NCBI GenBank assembly: GCA_020720365.1
Contig: DYOU01000008.1
Coordinates: 1 to 53,489 of the forward strand
Source: Candidatus Elulimicrobium sp.
Lineage (GTDB): Bacteria > Omnitrophota > Gorgyraeia > Zapsychrales > Fredricksoniimonadaceae
Direction of reading: 5' to 3'
Length of the DNA: 53,489 nucleotides
The notes beneath the pieces were generated by a model. That model saw only the letters and a list, made by a program, of their open reading frames with translations, made no database searches and had not been told where the DNA came from. This document shows positions 8,530-17,705 of this stretch, piece by piece; the stretch's first letter is position 1; each line of letters opens with the position of its first letter. A program made the position numbers and the translations under genes.

Positions 8530-9584
8530 AAAGAATTATTAATTATTTAACAGCTGTTGCATTGGATCGTGAACAAGGCCTTGGCGCTTTGTGTTTAAAG
8601 CCGATATTGTTTGTTCTATCCTTGATCTATCGGCTGGGAGTTGTGTTCATGCGCCGGTTGTATAGTGTGGGGCTTTTGCCATCTTTTCGGGCATCTGTTC
8701 CCGTCATTAGTATCGGAAATATTACTGCTGGAGGGACGGGTAAAACACCGTTTGTCGTTACGCTTTTTCGCTTGCTTAAAGCAGAAGGTTTTAATCCGAT
8801 GGTCTTAACGCGCGGATATATGGCTGGGCAGGGGGGCGTTAGCGATGAGGCCGAGATGCTGAAGGAGTTGATCGGGCCGATCGTTTTCGTCGGTGCGAAC
8901 AGGGTACGAATATTTCAAGAAGCTTTTGTTCAAGGGGGTTTCGATTGTGTTATTCTGGATGATGGTTTTCAACATTGGAGTTTTGTCAGGGATCTGGATA
9001 TTGTTCTTTTGGATAGCGAGGCCCCGTTCGGTAATGGATCATTGATCCCCTGTGGCATTCTTCGTGAACCTGCCGCAGCGTTGAGAAGGGCGGGTGTTAT
9101 CGTTCTGACGAGATCTGATCAGGTCAGCTCGGGGGCCCTTTCGCAGCTCAAGTCTCGAGTAAAGCAGATCAATCCTGCTGCGGTCGTGGGAGAGGGTATT
9201 CATGCATTCGCTAGCGCCTGGGATATAGACAGTGCTCAATTCTTCTCTGTTAAAGATAGCCCCGGGCCGGCAGGTGCTTTTTGCGCGATCGGGTCACCGG
9301 AAAGCTTTCAACGAACGCTCCTTGGGATGGGTGTGGAGATTAAATATTTTGAGGCTTTTGCAGATCATTACCGCTTCACGGCTATCGATGCACAGAGGAT
9401 CAGCCAGGAATGCCGGTTAAAAGATCTGAAGATTATTTTTATTACGCACAAGGATGCTGATAAAGTGAAGCTTGTTCGTAAGGCTTTTTCAGGGGTAAAG
9501 ATTGTCACTATTGGGATTGAGTTTCAATTAACTTATGGCAAGACTGACATCATTTCAAGCCTCCGCCGCCTGCGCTGTCCTTAA
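8526..9584 (+). CDS. lpxK: Tetraacyldisaccharide 4'-kinase
   Basis: A 352-residue membrane-associated P-loop kinase that phosphorylates the 4' position of the lipid A disaccharide. The P-loop is GNITAGGTGKTPFV (about 62-75), the family motif DDGFQHW follows near 145, and the N-terminus is hydrophobic. The length is normal. Its last 50 bases overlap the start of the lpxL-ELM1 gene in another frame, an unusually long overlap that argues for tight co-expression. Confidence 0.93.
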   Translation: MKRIINYLTAVALDREQGLGALCLKPILFVLSLIYRLGVVFMRRLYSVGLLPSFRASVPVISIGNITAGGTGKTPFVVTLFRLLKAEGFNPMVLTRGYMAGQGGVSDEAEMLKELIGPIVFVGANRVRIFQEAFVQGGFDCVILDDGFQHWSFVRDLDIVLLDSEAPFGNGSLIPCGILREPAAALRRAGVIVLTRSDQVSSGALSQLKSRVKQINPAAVVGEGIHAFASAWDIDSAQFFSVKDSPGPAGAFCAIGSPESFQRTLLGMGVEIKYFEAFADHYRFTAIDAQRISQECRLKDLKIIFITHKDADKVKLVRKAFSGVKIVTIGIEFQLTYGKTDIISSLRRLRCP

Positions 9585-11505
9585 GGTTTTGTCGGTGGTC
9601 TTCATGGTTCTTCCGTTAGGGCTCGCCCTGTGGCTTGGCCGTCGGCTGGGGGAAGCGGCTTATGGACTTAATCCTGGAGGCCGCCGCAAGGTGTATCAGC
9701 ATCTTCGTATTGCTTTTGGTCAGACCAGACCGGCAAGGCAGATCGATCAGCTGGTATGGGATATACATCGTTCCTATGGCCAAAACGTTGTTGAGATCGC
9801 ACGGCTTCCTTTAGTCGCAAGAAAAGGTTTTCAGGGGATCGTTGATATCGAAGGCCGGGAGTTTGTTGACGCTCTTTTAGCGAAAGGCCGCGGATTGATA
9901 TTTCTGTCGATTCATTCTGGAAATTGGGAGCTTTCGAATATGGTCGGAAGCCTGGTAGGGTATCCGTATAACATGGTTGCCAATTATCTCGAGCACGTTA
10001 ATCGTGTGGCAGATCTGCTGGATTCCTGGCGAATGAGTGGTGGGTGTAAGATCATTAATCCCGGGATCGGTGGCCGTGACATTATCAGGGCTCTTAAACG
10101 CAATGAGATCGTGACGCTTGTATCTGATCAGGGAGGAAGTGATGGCATGATGGTTCCCTTTTTCGGCCGGGAGGCGTCCATGTCAAATGGAGCTGTCAGG
10201 ATAGCCCTTAAATATGATGTGCCGCTTTGTTTGGTTGATATTCATCGTCTTTCTAATGGACGACATTGTTTAAAAGTGCTGCCATTTGAAATGAGCAAGA
10301 CGGTTGACACGGATGCCGATGTAAGACGTAATATGACGCGTATCGCGCAGCAGTTCCAGTTGTGGACCGAGCAACATCCGGCCGAGTATTTATGGTTTTA
10401 TAAGACATGGAAATATGCCCGTGACCGGCGTGTGATTATCCTGGACGATGGAAGGACGGGGCATTTGCGTCAGTCCCAGGCTTTGGCGCGCCAGGTTTCT
10501 TGTGTTATGGGTGAGCGGAACCTGGATCCGCGAGTGGATAGTGTGCGTGTGGAATGGCGCAGCGAATATGCCGCGGCTGTTTTGGGTTGGCTTACGTTTT
10601 TAAGGCCATTTATCGGAGGGTTGGGGTTGCGGGTTTTGCGGCTACTTTTGACGGATGAAAGTTATGCTCTCTTGAGTTCCTTTAAACCGGATGTTGTTAT
10701 TTCTTGTGGAGCAAAGAACTCCTGTTTGAATCGCTGGCTGGCGGCAGATAACGATGCGCGCAGCATTTGTGTCATGCGTCCTTTCGGACAGGACCTGGCG
10801 AATTACGACCTGGTGGTTATGCCCCGACATGACAGCAAGGGAATTGTATCATTGAATACTGTTTTAACAAAAGTAGCTCCTAATTTGATGGATAAAACGT
10901 ATCTTGAGGAAAATGTGCGTGGGTTAACGGCGAGGTTTTCTCATTTGAAGTTGCATAGCCGCCCCAGGATAGGGTTGTTGATCGGTGGCGATACGAAGGG
11001 GCTGGTATTGACGGAACAGCAGGTGCGGGTGGTGATCCATCAGTTGAAAGAGTCTGCGGAGAAGTTCAGCGCGGATATTCTTGTGACAACATCTCGCCGT
11101 ACAAGCAGTGATGTTGAAGCTCTGGTCATTCGTGAATTCAATCATTATTCGCGCACGGCATTGCTGATCCTGGCGAGCAAGAATAATGTACCGGAAGCTG
11201 TTGGCGGTATTCTTGGTTTATCGGATATTGTTATTGTATCCGGTGAGAGTATTTCCATGTTGTCAGAAGCGGCAACTTCAGGCAGGAAGACTGTTGTTTT
11301 TCCGGTGGATGGGCCGGACCGGACGCCTTTGAATAACAAGTATTCCCGTTTCGCAGAAATGCTTGGCGATGCTGGACATGTCGTGTGCGCACGGACGACG
11401 CGGGTGGCTGATGCTGTGGACAGGCTGCTTCGGGATAAAGTGAAGACAATTCCCATAGATGATAATGCGGTTATTTTGGAAGCCGTTAGAAAGATCATAC
11501 GATGA
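9535..11505 (+). CDS. Fusion: LpxL/HtrB-type lipid A acyltransferase plus ELM1-like (PF06258-type) domain
   Basis: A 656-residue two-domain protein. Residues 1-290 match late lipid A acyltransferases: an N-terminal hydrophobic helix, the catalytic H-x4-E motif as HSGNWE (H127, E132), SDQGGSDGMMVPFFGR and PAEYLWFYKTWK. From about residue 297 a second domain begins with VIILDDGRTGHLRQSQALA and contains GLLIGGDTKG, ILVTTSRRTSS and SGESISMLSEAATSGRKTVV, characteristic of the ELM1/DUF1022 GT-B-like family. In bacteria that family is often encoded near LPS genes and may be a glycosyltransferase; its activity is unknown. The start at 9535 gives the usual N-terminus and a 50-base overlap with lpxK. 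The stop overlaps the next ATG. Confidence 0.85.
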   Translation: MARLTSFQASAACAVLKVLSVVFMVLPLGLALWLGRRLGEAAYGLNPGGRRKVYQHLRIAFGQTRPARQIDQLVWDIHRSYGQNVVEIARLPLVARKGFQGIVDIEGREFVDALLAKGRGLIFLSIHSGNWELSNMVGSLVGYPYNMVANYLEHVNRVADLLDSWRMSGGCKIINPGIGGRDIIRALKRNEIVTLVSDQGGSDGMMVPFFGREASMSNGAVRIALKYDVPLCLVDIHRLSNGRHCLKVLPFEMSKTVDTDADVRRNMTRIAQQFQLWTEQHPAEYLWFYKTWKYARDRRVIILDDGRTGHLRQSQALARQVSCVMGERNLDPRVDSVRVEWRSEYAAAVLGWLTFLRPFIGGLGLRVLRLLLTDESYALLSSFKPDVVISCGAKNSCLNRWLAADNDARSICVMRPFGQDLANYDLVVMPRHDSKGIVSLNTVLTKVAPNLMDKTYLEENVRGLTARFSHLKLHSRPRIGLLIGGDTKGLVLTEQQVRVVIHQLKESAEKFSADILVTTSRRTSSDVEALVIREFNHYSRTALLILASKNNVPEAVGGILGLSDIVIVSGESISMLSEAATSGRKTVVFPVDGPDRTPLNNKYSRFAEMLGDAGHVVCARTTRVADAVDRLLRDKVKTIPIDDNAVILEAVRKIIR

Positions 11506-13595
11506 AAATCTTACAGATACTCCCTGAAATGAATGTTGGCGGTGTGGAGAGGGGGACTCTCGATCTGGCTAAATATATTTCGGCTCATGGCCATCATTCC
11601 ATTGTTGTTTCAAATGGAGGGTCTCTTGTGCCTTCGCTTGAAGCCTCAGGGACTCGGCATTATACCCTTCCGGTGCATGAAAAGAACCTGTGGACGATGA
11701 TCGAATCTATGAAGTCTCTTGAAAAGATCATTCGAGATGAGAAAGTTGATATTGTTCACGCTCGGTCACGCGTACCGGCATGGATCGCTTTCTTTGCCTG
11801 TCGCAGAACGGGAGTTGATTTTGTTACCACGTGTCATGGGTATTATTCCCAGAATATTTTCAGCCATGTGATGGGCTGGGGGAAGCGCGTGATCGTTATT
11901 AGCGAGATCATTGGCAGGCATATGATCGACCATTTTGGTGTTCAGTCGGACAATATCAGGCTTATTCATCGGAGCGTGGACCTTGAGAAGTTCTCGTTTC
12001 GTCAGAGGCAGTCAGGCCTTTCTTCTTTTACGGTAACGATCGTAGGTCGTATCACTCCGCTTAAAGGGCATGTGTATTTCTTGAAGGCTATGGCAAAGGT
12101 CATTCGTCAATTTCCCTATGTGCGGGTACAGGTGATTGGCGATGCGCGCGCAGACAAGCAGGCTTATAAAGAAAATATCCTTTTGTTAACAAAACGGCTG
12201 GGGATACAGGACAAGGTTCATTTTATGGGGAATCGAAGGGATATCCCTCAGTTGTTGGCGGACAGTGATGCTTTGGTTCTTTCAACAATCACACAAGAAG
12301 CTTTTGGCCGCGTTATTATTGAAGCCCAGGCTATCGGCGTTCCTGTCGTGGCGACAAAGGTGGGAGGGGTTGTCGATATTGTAGAACATGAAAAGACGGG
12401 GTTATTAGTCCTGCCGAAAGATCCGGATGCGATCGCTTCAGCTGTTTTACGATTAATGAATGACAGAAAGCTGGGAGATGCGATGGCAATGGAAGCGCGT
12501 CGTCTGGTTGAGGGAAAATATACGCTGGATCAGATGGCGCTTAAAACATTAGCTGTGTATGATGAAGTCAAACATTCGCTTAATATCCTTGTGATCAAAT
12601 TAAGTGCTGTAGGCGATGTGATCCTGGTAACGGCTTCCCTTAAAGCCTTGAGAGACAAGTTCCCGCGGGCACATATTTGCTGTCTGGCCGGAAGGGAAAG
12701 TGCGGCCATTCTTCATCATTGTCCTTATATTAATGATGTTATTGTTTATGACCATAAGGGGAAGGACCGTGGCTTGATCGGTTTCTGGAAATTGCTTGTG
12801 CGGTTGCGTAAATTCCGTTTTGACAGGATCATTGATTTCCAGAATAATATGCGGACGCATATATTGGCTTTTTTGTGTATGCCGCGGGCCAGTTATGGAT
12901 ACAGGAATGACAAGCTTGGGCAGTTGCTGTCGCACGGTATCCCTGATGACCGGCCTGACCTTCCGTCGGTCGAGCATCAGTTTCGTGTTCTTAATGAGTT
13001 GGAGATTGTTTATGATGATACGGTCCGTCTTGAACTTTGGCCAAGGCCAGATGATGAGGCTTATGCCGGAGAGATCTTGCAGGGTGAATGGATTGAGCTT
13101 GGCCGTCATAAAGTTGTCGGGATCAATATTTCCGCTTCAGAGCGCTGGGGCACAAAAAATTGGCCGATGAGCACAATGGCTGAATTATGCGATCTGTTAG
13201 CGGCAGATAATATTCGCGTCATTATTACCGGGATGGAGAAAGACAAGGCGTTTGCCCGAGAACTGGCAGGGCGGATCAAATCAAAACCGTCTTTTATTAT
13301 TGGTAAAACAACAGTCCTGCAGTTGGCGGCTTTGATCAAGTGTTGTAATGTGTATTTAACCAGTGATTCGGCTCCACTTCATATTGCTGCGGCGATGGGT
13401 GTCCCTGTCGTGGCTCTTTTTGGGCCGACAGACCCCAAGCGGCATATCCCCCCGGCAGACAGGTTGGTGGTCATCAGAAAAGAAATGCCGTGTTCTCCGT
13501 GTTACAAGACCAAATGTAAATCAGACGCGCATTCGTGTATGAAGGGGATCACAGCCCAGGAAGTTTATTCTCAAATAAAGAAGCTGATGACATGA
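11502..13595 (+). CDS. Fusion: GT4 glycosyltransferase plus GT9 heptosyltransferase-like enzyme
   Basis: A 697-residue protein with two complete GT-B enzymes. Residues 1-358 are GT4: MNVGGVERGTLDLAKY at the N-terminus, a TCHGYYS segment and the E-x7-E motif EAFGRVIIE (266-274) followed by GVPVVATKVGGVVDIV. Residues 360-697 are GT9: NILVIKLSAVGDVILVTASL, SDSAPLHIAAAMGVPVVALF, GPTDPKRHIPP and a Cys-rich end with CSPCYKTKC. One polypeptide could thus add two successive LPS sugars. The domain boundary lies at a short linker (VYDEVKHSLNILV) without a hidden start codon of note. ATGA overlaps occur at both ends. Confidence 0.88.
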   Translation: MKILQILPEMNVGGVERGTLDLAKYISAHGHHSIVVSNGGSLVPSLEASGTRHYTLPVHEKNLWTMIESMKSLEKIIRDEKVDIVHARSRVPAWIAFFACRRTGVDFVTTCHGYYSQNIFSHVMGWGKRVIVISEIIGRHMIDHFGVQSDNIRLIHRSVDLEKFSFRQRQSGLSSFTVTIVGRITPLKGHVYFLKAMAKVIRQFPYVRVQVIGDARADKQAYKENILLLTKRLGIQDKVHFMGNRRDIPQLLADSDALVLSTITQEAFGRVIIEAQAIGVPVVATKVGGVVDIVEHEKTGLLVLPKDPDAIASAVLRLMNDRKLGDAMAMEARRLVEGKYTLDQMALKTLAVYDEVKHSLNILVIKLSAVGDVILVTASLKALRDKFPRAHICCLAGRESAAILHHCPYINDVIVYDHKGKDRGLIGFWKLLVRLRKFRFDRIIDFQNNMRTHILAFLCMPRASYGYRNDKLGQLLSHGIPDDRPDLPSVEHQFRVLNELEIVYDDTVRLELWPRPDDEAYAGEILQGEWIELGRHKVVGINISASERWGTKNWPMSTMAELCDLLAADNIRVIITGMEKDKAFARELAGRIKSKPSFIIGKTTVLQLAALIKCCNVYLTSDSAPLHIAAAMGVPVVALFGPTDPKRHIPPADRLVVIRKEMPCSPCYKTKCKSDAHSCMKGITAQEVYSQIKKLMT

Positions 13596-14692
13596 GGGTC
13601 TTATTTCTAGCGAATCATTTGAATACCGGAGGTATTACGACGTATCTGATAACGTTAACCCGGTCATTTATCGGGCGGGGGCATTCAGTTTGGGTTGTTT
13701 CATCCGGAGGGAACATGGTTCCGGAGTTAGAGGCGACGGGAGCGCGGCATATTGATATGCCTTTACATGTGAAGTGTGAGGTGCATCCCGGTTTGTTTCT
13801 CATGATCCCCCGGTTGGTAGCATTGGTACGTACGGAAAAGATCGATATGATACATGCCCAGACGCGAGTTACTCAAATGTGTGCAGCTTTAGCGTCAGGG
13901 ATGAGCGCGGTGCCTTGTGTTTCGACCTGTCATGGTTTTTTTAGGCCACACTTAGGCCGTCGACTTATGCCTTTATGGGGAAAGAAGGTGATCGCGGTGA
14001 GCTCTCCCGTCAAAGAGCATTTAAGGAGTGATTTTCATTTGTCGCCGGATTCCGTGGCCCTGGTGATTAATGGCATTGATCTGAAAAAGTTCGTTCCATT
14101 AGGAATAGAGGCGCGCCGGCAGCTGCGAAGCCGGTGGGGATTAGCGAATGACCTTGTTCTGGGGATTGTGGCCCGGTTATCGGATGTCAAAGGGCATCAG
14201 TATTTGATCGATGCTATTCCGGCCGTGTTGGCCAGCCTGCCGGCCGTCAAATGTTTGATCTTTGGTGATGGCCCATTAAGGGACGAACTTAAAGAGAAGG
14301 TTCAGAAGAAAGGCCTGGAAGGGAAGATCTTGTTTTATCCGATTGTTGATCAGACGGCTGAAGTGCTTCCTCTGCTTGATGTTTTTGTGATGCCTTCGAT
14401 TCAGGAAGGATTGGGGCTCTCAGTGCTGGAAGCGGCGGCAATGGGGATCCCGTCGGTTGTAAGCCGTGTAGGGGGATTGCCGGATATCGTTCAAGAAGGG
14501 ATTACCGGAGCCCTGGTCGCGCCGCGAGACCCTGTGGCATTAGCCGCGGCATTGATCGCTCTGCTTTCTGATATTCCGCGAGCCATTTCAATGGGAGAGA
14601 AGGCGCGTGAATTTGTTCGCAGGCATTATTCAGCCGAGCGGATGGCTGACGAGACTTTGTCTGTTTACAGAGAAGTGGGGAATCTTCAATGA
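13592..14692 (+). CDS. GT4-family glycosyltransferase
   Basis: A 366-residue GT-B enzyme. It has the N-terminal motif ANHLNTGGITTYLITL, the acceptor-side segment STCHGFFRPHLG and the nucleotide-sugar site SIQEGLGLSVLEAAAMGIP followed by SRVGGLPDIVQEG. It resembles the GT4 half of the preceding fusion (TCHG, GGxxT/E near the N-terminus, VHAR/IHAQTRV), so the two are probably paralogues. The start at 13592 is chosen because it overlaps the previous stop as ATGA; the frame is open 19 codons further upstream but that part is inside the previous gene. The sugar is not predictable. Confidence 0.87.
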   Translation: MRVLFLANHLNTGGITTYLITLTRSFIGRGHSVWVVSSGGNMVPELEATGARHIDMPLHVKCEVHPGLFLMIPRLVALVRTEKIDMIHAQTRVTQMCAALASGMSAVPCVSTCHGFFRPHLGRRLMPLWGKKVIAVSSPVKEHLRSDFHLSPDSVALVINGIDLKKFVPLGIEARRQLRSRWGLANDLVLGIVARLSDVKGHQYLIDAIPAVLASLPAVKCLIFGDGPLRDELKEKVQKKGLEGKILFYPIVDQTAEVLPLLDVFVMPSIQEGLGLSVLEAAAMGIPSVVSRVGGLPDIVQEGITGALVAPRDPVALAAALIALLSDIPRAISMGEKAREFVRRHYSAERMADETLSVYREVGNLQ

Positions 14693-15690
14693 AAACCATT
14701 CTTGTGGTTTCAGTAAACTGGCTGGGAGATGTTGTTTTTTCGACACCGGTTTATAAGGCGCTTAAAGACAATTATCCCGGGTCGCGCATCACCGTGTTGG
14801 CGGTACCAAGGGTAGAAGATGTGCTTTCGTTATGCCCATATATTGATGAGGTCATTGTTTATGACGAGGATGGGTCTGATCGTCCTCTGGTTGAAAAGGT
14901 CCGCCTGGCGTCACAATTACGAAGAGGCCGGTTCGATGGAGTATTCTTTCTTCGGCCTTCGGTTTCCAGGGGATGGATAACCGCTCTTGCGGGAATTCCG
15001 GTCAGGGTTGGATTTAAAACAAAGAATGCTTTGGGATGTATTAATCGGCAGGTGAGTAATACAGGGTTGGAGGATCTTCATCGGGTGGATGTGTATTTAT
15101 CTGTGATTGAACGATTTGGTTTGGTTGTTCGGGATCGTTATTGCCGGTTGGTTGTTTCCGAAGATTCTTTGGCTTTAGCCGATCGTTTATTGAACGCTCG
15201 TGGCATTAAAGAGCGGGAATCTTTTTGTGTTGTCAATACTGGAGGTAATTGGGATTTGAAACAATGGCCGTGGGAACGTTTTGCGGAATTAACCCGTCGC
15301 CTTGTTCAGAAGAAAGGGATAAAGGTGGTTTTGAGTGGTTCGGGGCAGGATGTAGACAGAGTTGCCCGGATCGCGGCTTTATCAGGGGTGGAGCCTGTTG
15401 AACTGGCAGGTGTGACGAGCCTGGCTTCTGCGGCAGCGGTTTTTACCCGGTCACAATATATAATATCCGCAGATTCAGGTCCTTTGCATCTGGCGTCAGC
15501 ATTAGGGATCCGGACTATTGCTATCTTTGGCCCTACACGCCCTGAGATCACCGGCCCTCGAGGGCAGGGGCGGGCGGATGTTTTAATAAAGGATGTGGGG
15601 TGTAATAGAAAACCTTGTTATTATCTAGAGTGTCCGGAGAACCGGTGTATGAGATCAGTGGAGGTGGAGGATGTTATCAAGATTCTTTAA
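14689..15690 (+). CDS. GT9 heptosyltransferase, WaaF-like
   Basis: A 333-residue GT9 enzyme. The N-terminus VSVNWLGDVVFSTPVYKAL matches the ADP-heptose:LPS heptosyltransferase II pattern, and the C-terminal donor site is SADSGPLHLASALGIRTIAI plus FGPTRPEITGPRG. The end is Cys-rich (CNRKPCYYLEC ... NRC), also common in WaaF-like enzymes. It should transfer a heptose, or related sugar, to the LPS core at the cytoplasmic face. It shares an ATGA with the upstream GT4 gene and overlaps the next GT9 gene by 20 bases. Confidence 0.87.
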   Translation: MKTILVVSVNWLGDVVFSTPVYKALKDNYPGSRITVLAVPRVEDVLSLCPYIDEVIVYDEDGSDRPLVEKVRLASQLRRGRFDGVFFLRPSVSRGWITALAGIPVRVGFKTKNALGCINRQVSNTGLEDLHRVDVYLSVIERFGLVVRDRYCRLVVSEDSLALADRLLNARGIKERESFCVVNTGGNWDLKQWPWERFAELTRRLVQKKGIKVVLSGSGQDVDRVARIAALSGVEPVELAGVTSLASAAAVFTRSQYIISADSGPLHLASALGIRTIAIFGPTRPEITGPRGQGRADVLIKDVGCNRKPCYYLECPENRCMRSVEVEDVIKIL

Positions 15691-16600
15691 GCCGTCCAAG
15701 ACAAGGACGATTCTGTTTATTTCTTTAAGCAATATTGGCGATGTTGTGCTTACATTCCCGGTCTTTGATGCTTTATGTGAGGCTTATCCTGACGCATTAT
15801 TCTCTGTGGTTGTGTCGGGGAAAGGCAAAGCGTTCTTTGAAGGGAATCAACGTGTAAAGAAAGTATATACCCTTGAGAAACAGGCTGGTATTCGGGCTAA
15901 AGTTCGCTGGTTAAAGGATCTGCGACGGGAGAAGTTTGATCTGGTGGTGGATATGCGCAATTCCATGTTGCCATTCCTGACGCGTTCGCATCGTCGGACA
16001 CATCCTGTTCTGGCTGGGGAGTCGGCAGGGCATATGAGGGAGAAGCATTTGCGGCGGTTACGCACCGTGTTAAAGAAAGCTCCTTTGCCTCGGGATCGGC
16101 ATGTTTTGTGCTGGACCAAAGGAGAAGTCAAACAAGCGATGGCTTTATTATTGGGGGTTAAGAATTTTGTTGTTGTGGCTCCAGGGGCGGCTGATGGGAA
16201 GAAACGCTGGACAGAAGAAGGGTTTACGGATGTGATCCGTTACTTAAGGCAGGGCTTCACGGGATCGGTTGTTGTGCTAGGAGATCGGAAAGATGCAAGG
16301 ATCGCGGCTCAGATCTTGAAGAATATACCAGGAGGTATTGTTAATCTTTGCGGTTTGACATCGTTAAAAGAATTATCTTATATTATCAGTCAAGCGCGTT
16401 TAGCTGTTGTGAACGACAGCGGGATCATGCATTTAGCCAGCTATTTTGATGTGCCGACTGTAGCACTCTTTGGCCCTACAGATCCGGGCCGTTATGGTCC
16501 TTGGGGTAAGAACGCGCGGATTGTGAGGAGTTTTTCAGGAAGAATGATCGATATTGAATCCAGGGAGGTTATAGCAGCGATTCATAAGGCATGGCCATGA
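15671..16600 (+). CDS. GT9 heptosyltransferase-like glycosyltransferase
   Basis: A 309-residue GT9 protein. It shows ILFISLSNIGDVVLTFPVFD at the N-terminus, FDLVVDMRNS, APGAADGKKRWTEEGF and the donor motif VVNDSGIMHLASYFDVPTVA with FGPTDPGRYGPWG. It is shorter than its neighbours but complete. Together with 14689 and 16597 it forms a tandem of three GT9 genes, a fourth GT9 domain being the C-terminal half of the fusion at 11502. Substrate and order of action in core assembly are unknown. Confidence 0.85.
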   Translation: MLSRFFKPSKTRTILFISLSNIGDVVLTFPVFDALCEAYPDALFSVVVSGKGKAFFEGNQRVKKVYTLEKQAGIRAKVRWLKDLRREKFDLVVDMRNSMLPFLTRSHRRTHPVLAGESAGHMREKHLRRLRTVLKKAPLPRDRHVLCWTKGEVKQAMALLLGVKNFVVVAPGAADGKKRWTEEGFTDVIRYLRQGFTGSVVVLGDRKDARIAAQILKNIPGGIVNLCGLTSLKELSYIISQARLAVVNDSGIMHLASYFDVPTVALFGPTDPGRYGPWGKNARIVRSFSGRMIDIESREVIAAIHKAWP

Positions 16601-17610
16601 TCCGGGCATTTAGAAATATTCTGATCGTTCGTACAGACCGGATGGGGGATATGATCCTTACGATTCCGGCGATGCGGGCAATAAAAAAGAAGTATCCTCA
16701 GGCACGCCTCTCTGTTTGGGTTAGCCCAACGACTCGGGATCTTGTGGATGGATTACCGTTCATTGATGAAGTCATTGTTGGCGATATCGGTTCAGGATGG
16801 GCGAAAGCCTGGGCGTTCATTGTGTCGTTAAGGCGCAAGCAGTTTGATCTGGTGATCATATATCATACGAAGCAGAAAACAAACTTGGCCTGTTGGCTGG
16901 CGGGTATTCCGGTACGGTTGGGTTATAAGAATAATAAATTAGGGTTTCTTCTCTCTCATCCGGTCAGGGACGAGCGTCATTTGGGGATCAAACATGAATT
17001 GGATTATTGCCTTGACTTGTTAAAGATGGTTGGAGTTGAGAAGGCAGATACCCGCCTGGAAGTGCCGTATCATGCCCAGGCAGAAGTGTGGGCAGATAAT
17101 TATGTGAAGCAGTTTTCGGGAGCAGGTCCTTTGGTCGCGCTCCATCCAGATGCCAGTTGTTCAACCCGGCATTGGCCGGTTGATTCGTTTGCAGTCCTGT
17201 CGCTGAAGCTTATACAGGAGTTGGATGCCAGGGTGGTTATTGTAGGGGGACCTACAACAACTCCTTTTGCAGGGCGTATCCCGGGGATTGATTTGACGGG
17301 CCAGTTTTCGCTTGCCCAGCTGGTTTCTTTTATCAAACGCTGTTCATTGTTGATTTCCAATGATTCAGGGCCTGTGCATATTGCCGCGGCTGTTGGGACT
17401 CCTGTTGTATCTTTATTTCTGCGCCGTCAGCCGGGGATCAATCCTGAACGCTGGCGGCCTTTAAGTGATAAAGCCATACTGATGCTTAATAAACCAGGGG
17501 AAGAGATCGTCATCGGACCTGATAATGAAATCCTGGGTGGCCGTTTTGATTCTATAACGCCGGAGGAAGTCTTTCTTTCTGCCAAGAAATTATTGAACAG
17601 ATGGCATTAG
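16597..17610 (+). CDS. GT9 heptosyltransferase-like glycosyltransferase
   Basis: A 337-residue GT9 protein. Motifs are NILIVRTDRMGDMILTIPAM, PVRLGYKNNKLGFLL, ALHPDASCSTRHWP and SNDSGPVHIAAAVGTPVVSL. The usual FGPT motif after the donor site is replaced by FLRRQPGINPERWRP, so donor binding may differ from its paralogues. The start at 16597 makes an ATGA overlap with the previous stop, the pattern used throughout this operon; the ATG at 16591 is a possible alternative. It ends the first LPS transcription unit. Confidence 0.85.
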   Translation: MIRAFRNILIVRTDRMGDMILTIPAMRAIKKKYPQARLSVWVSPTTRDLVDGLPFIDEVIVGDIGSGWAKAWAFIVSLRRKQFDLVIIYHTKQKTNLACWLAGIPVRLGYKNNKLGFLLSHPVRDERHLGIKHELDYCLDLLKMVGVEKADTRLEVPYHAQAEVWADNYVKQFSGAGPLVALHPDASCSTRHWPVDSFAVLSLKLIQELDARVVIVGGPTTTPFAGRIPGIDLTGQFSLAQLVSFIKRCSLLISNDSGPVHIAAAVGTPVVSLFLRRQPGINPERWRPLSDKAILMLNKPGEEIVIGPDNEILGGRFDSITPEEVFLSAKKLLNRWH

Positions 17611-17640
17611 TCTTTGTAGAGACTTAAAGAAAAGACTCTT
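17609..17640 (+). terminator. Weak hairpin after the GT9 tandem
   Basis: AGTCTTT (17609-17615) can pair with AAAGACT (17631-17637), followed by CTTGTTT. The loop is 15 nt and the T-run is poor. It lies directly before a good promoter, so a transcript end here is plausible but not strong. Confidence 0.3.
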
Positions 17641-17642
17641 GT

Positions 17643-17671
17643 TTGACAGCTATTTTGAACTGTGTTACGAT
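17643..17671 (+). promoter_or_regulatory. Promoter for the heptose/Kdo synthesis operon
   Basis: A perfect -35 TTGACA (17643-17648), a 17-bp spacer and a -10 TACGAT (17666-17671) lie 34 bp before the ATG at 17706. The second AT-rich box TATAAT (17691-17696) has no matching -35. This likely drives the run from the heptose kinase through lptB. Confidence 0.6.
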
Positions 17672-17705
17672 AATCCCTTCTTTAAACCTCTATAATATTT
17701 AATAT

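Noticed and set aside
12600-13109. 169-codon open frame on the - strand
   Set aside because: It is opposite the GT9 half of the GT4-GT9 fusion and is a by-product of that gene's codon use.
13535-13591. Longer N-terminus for the second GT4 enzyme
   Set aside because: The extra 19 residues fall inside the previous gene and are not GT4-like; the ATGA start at 13592 gives the normal N-terminus.
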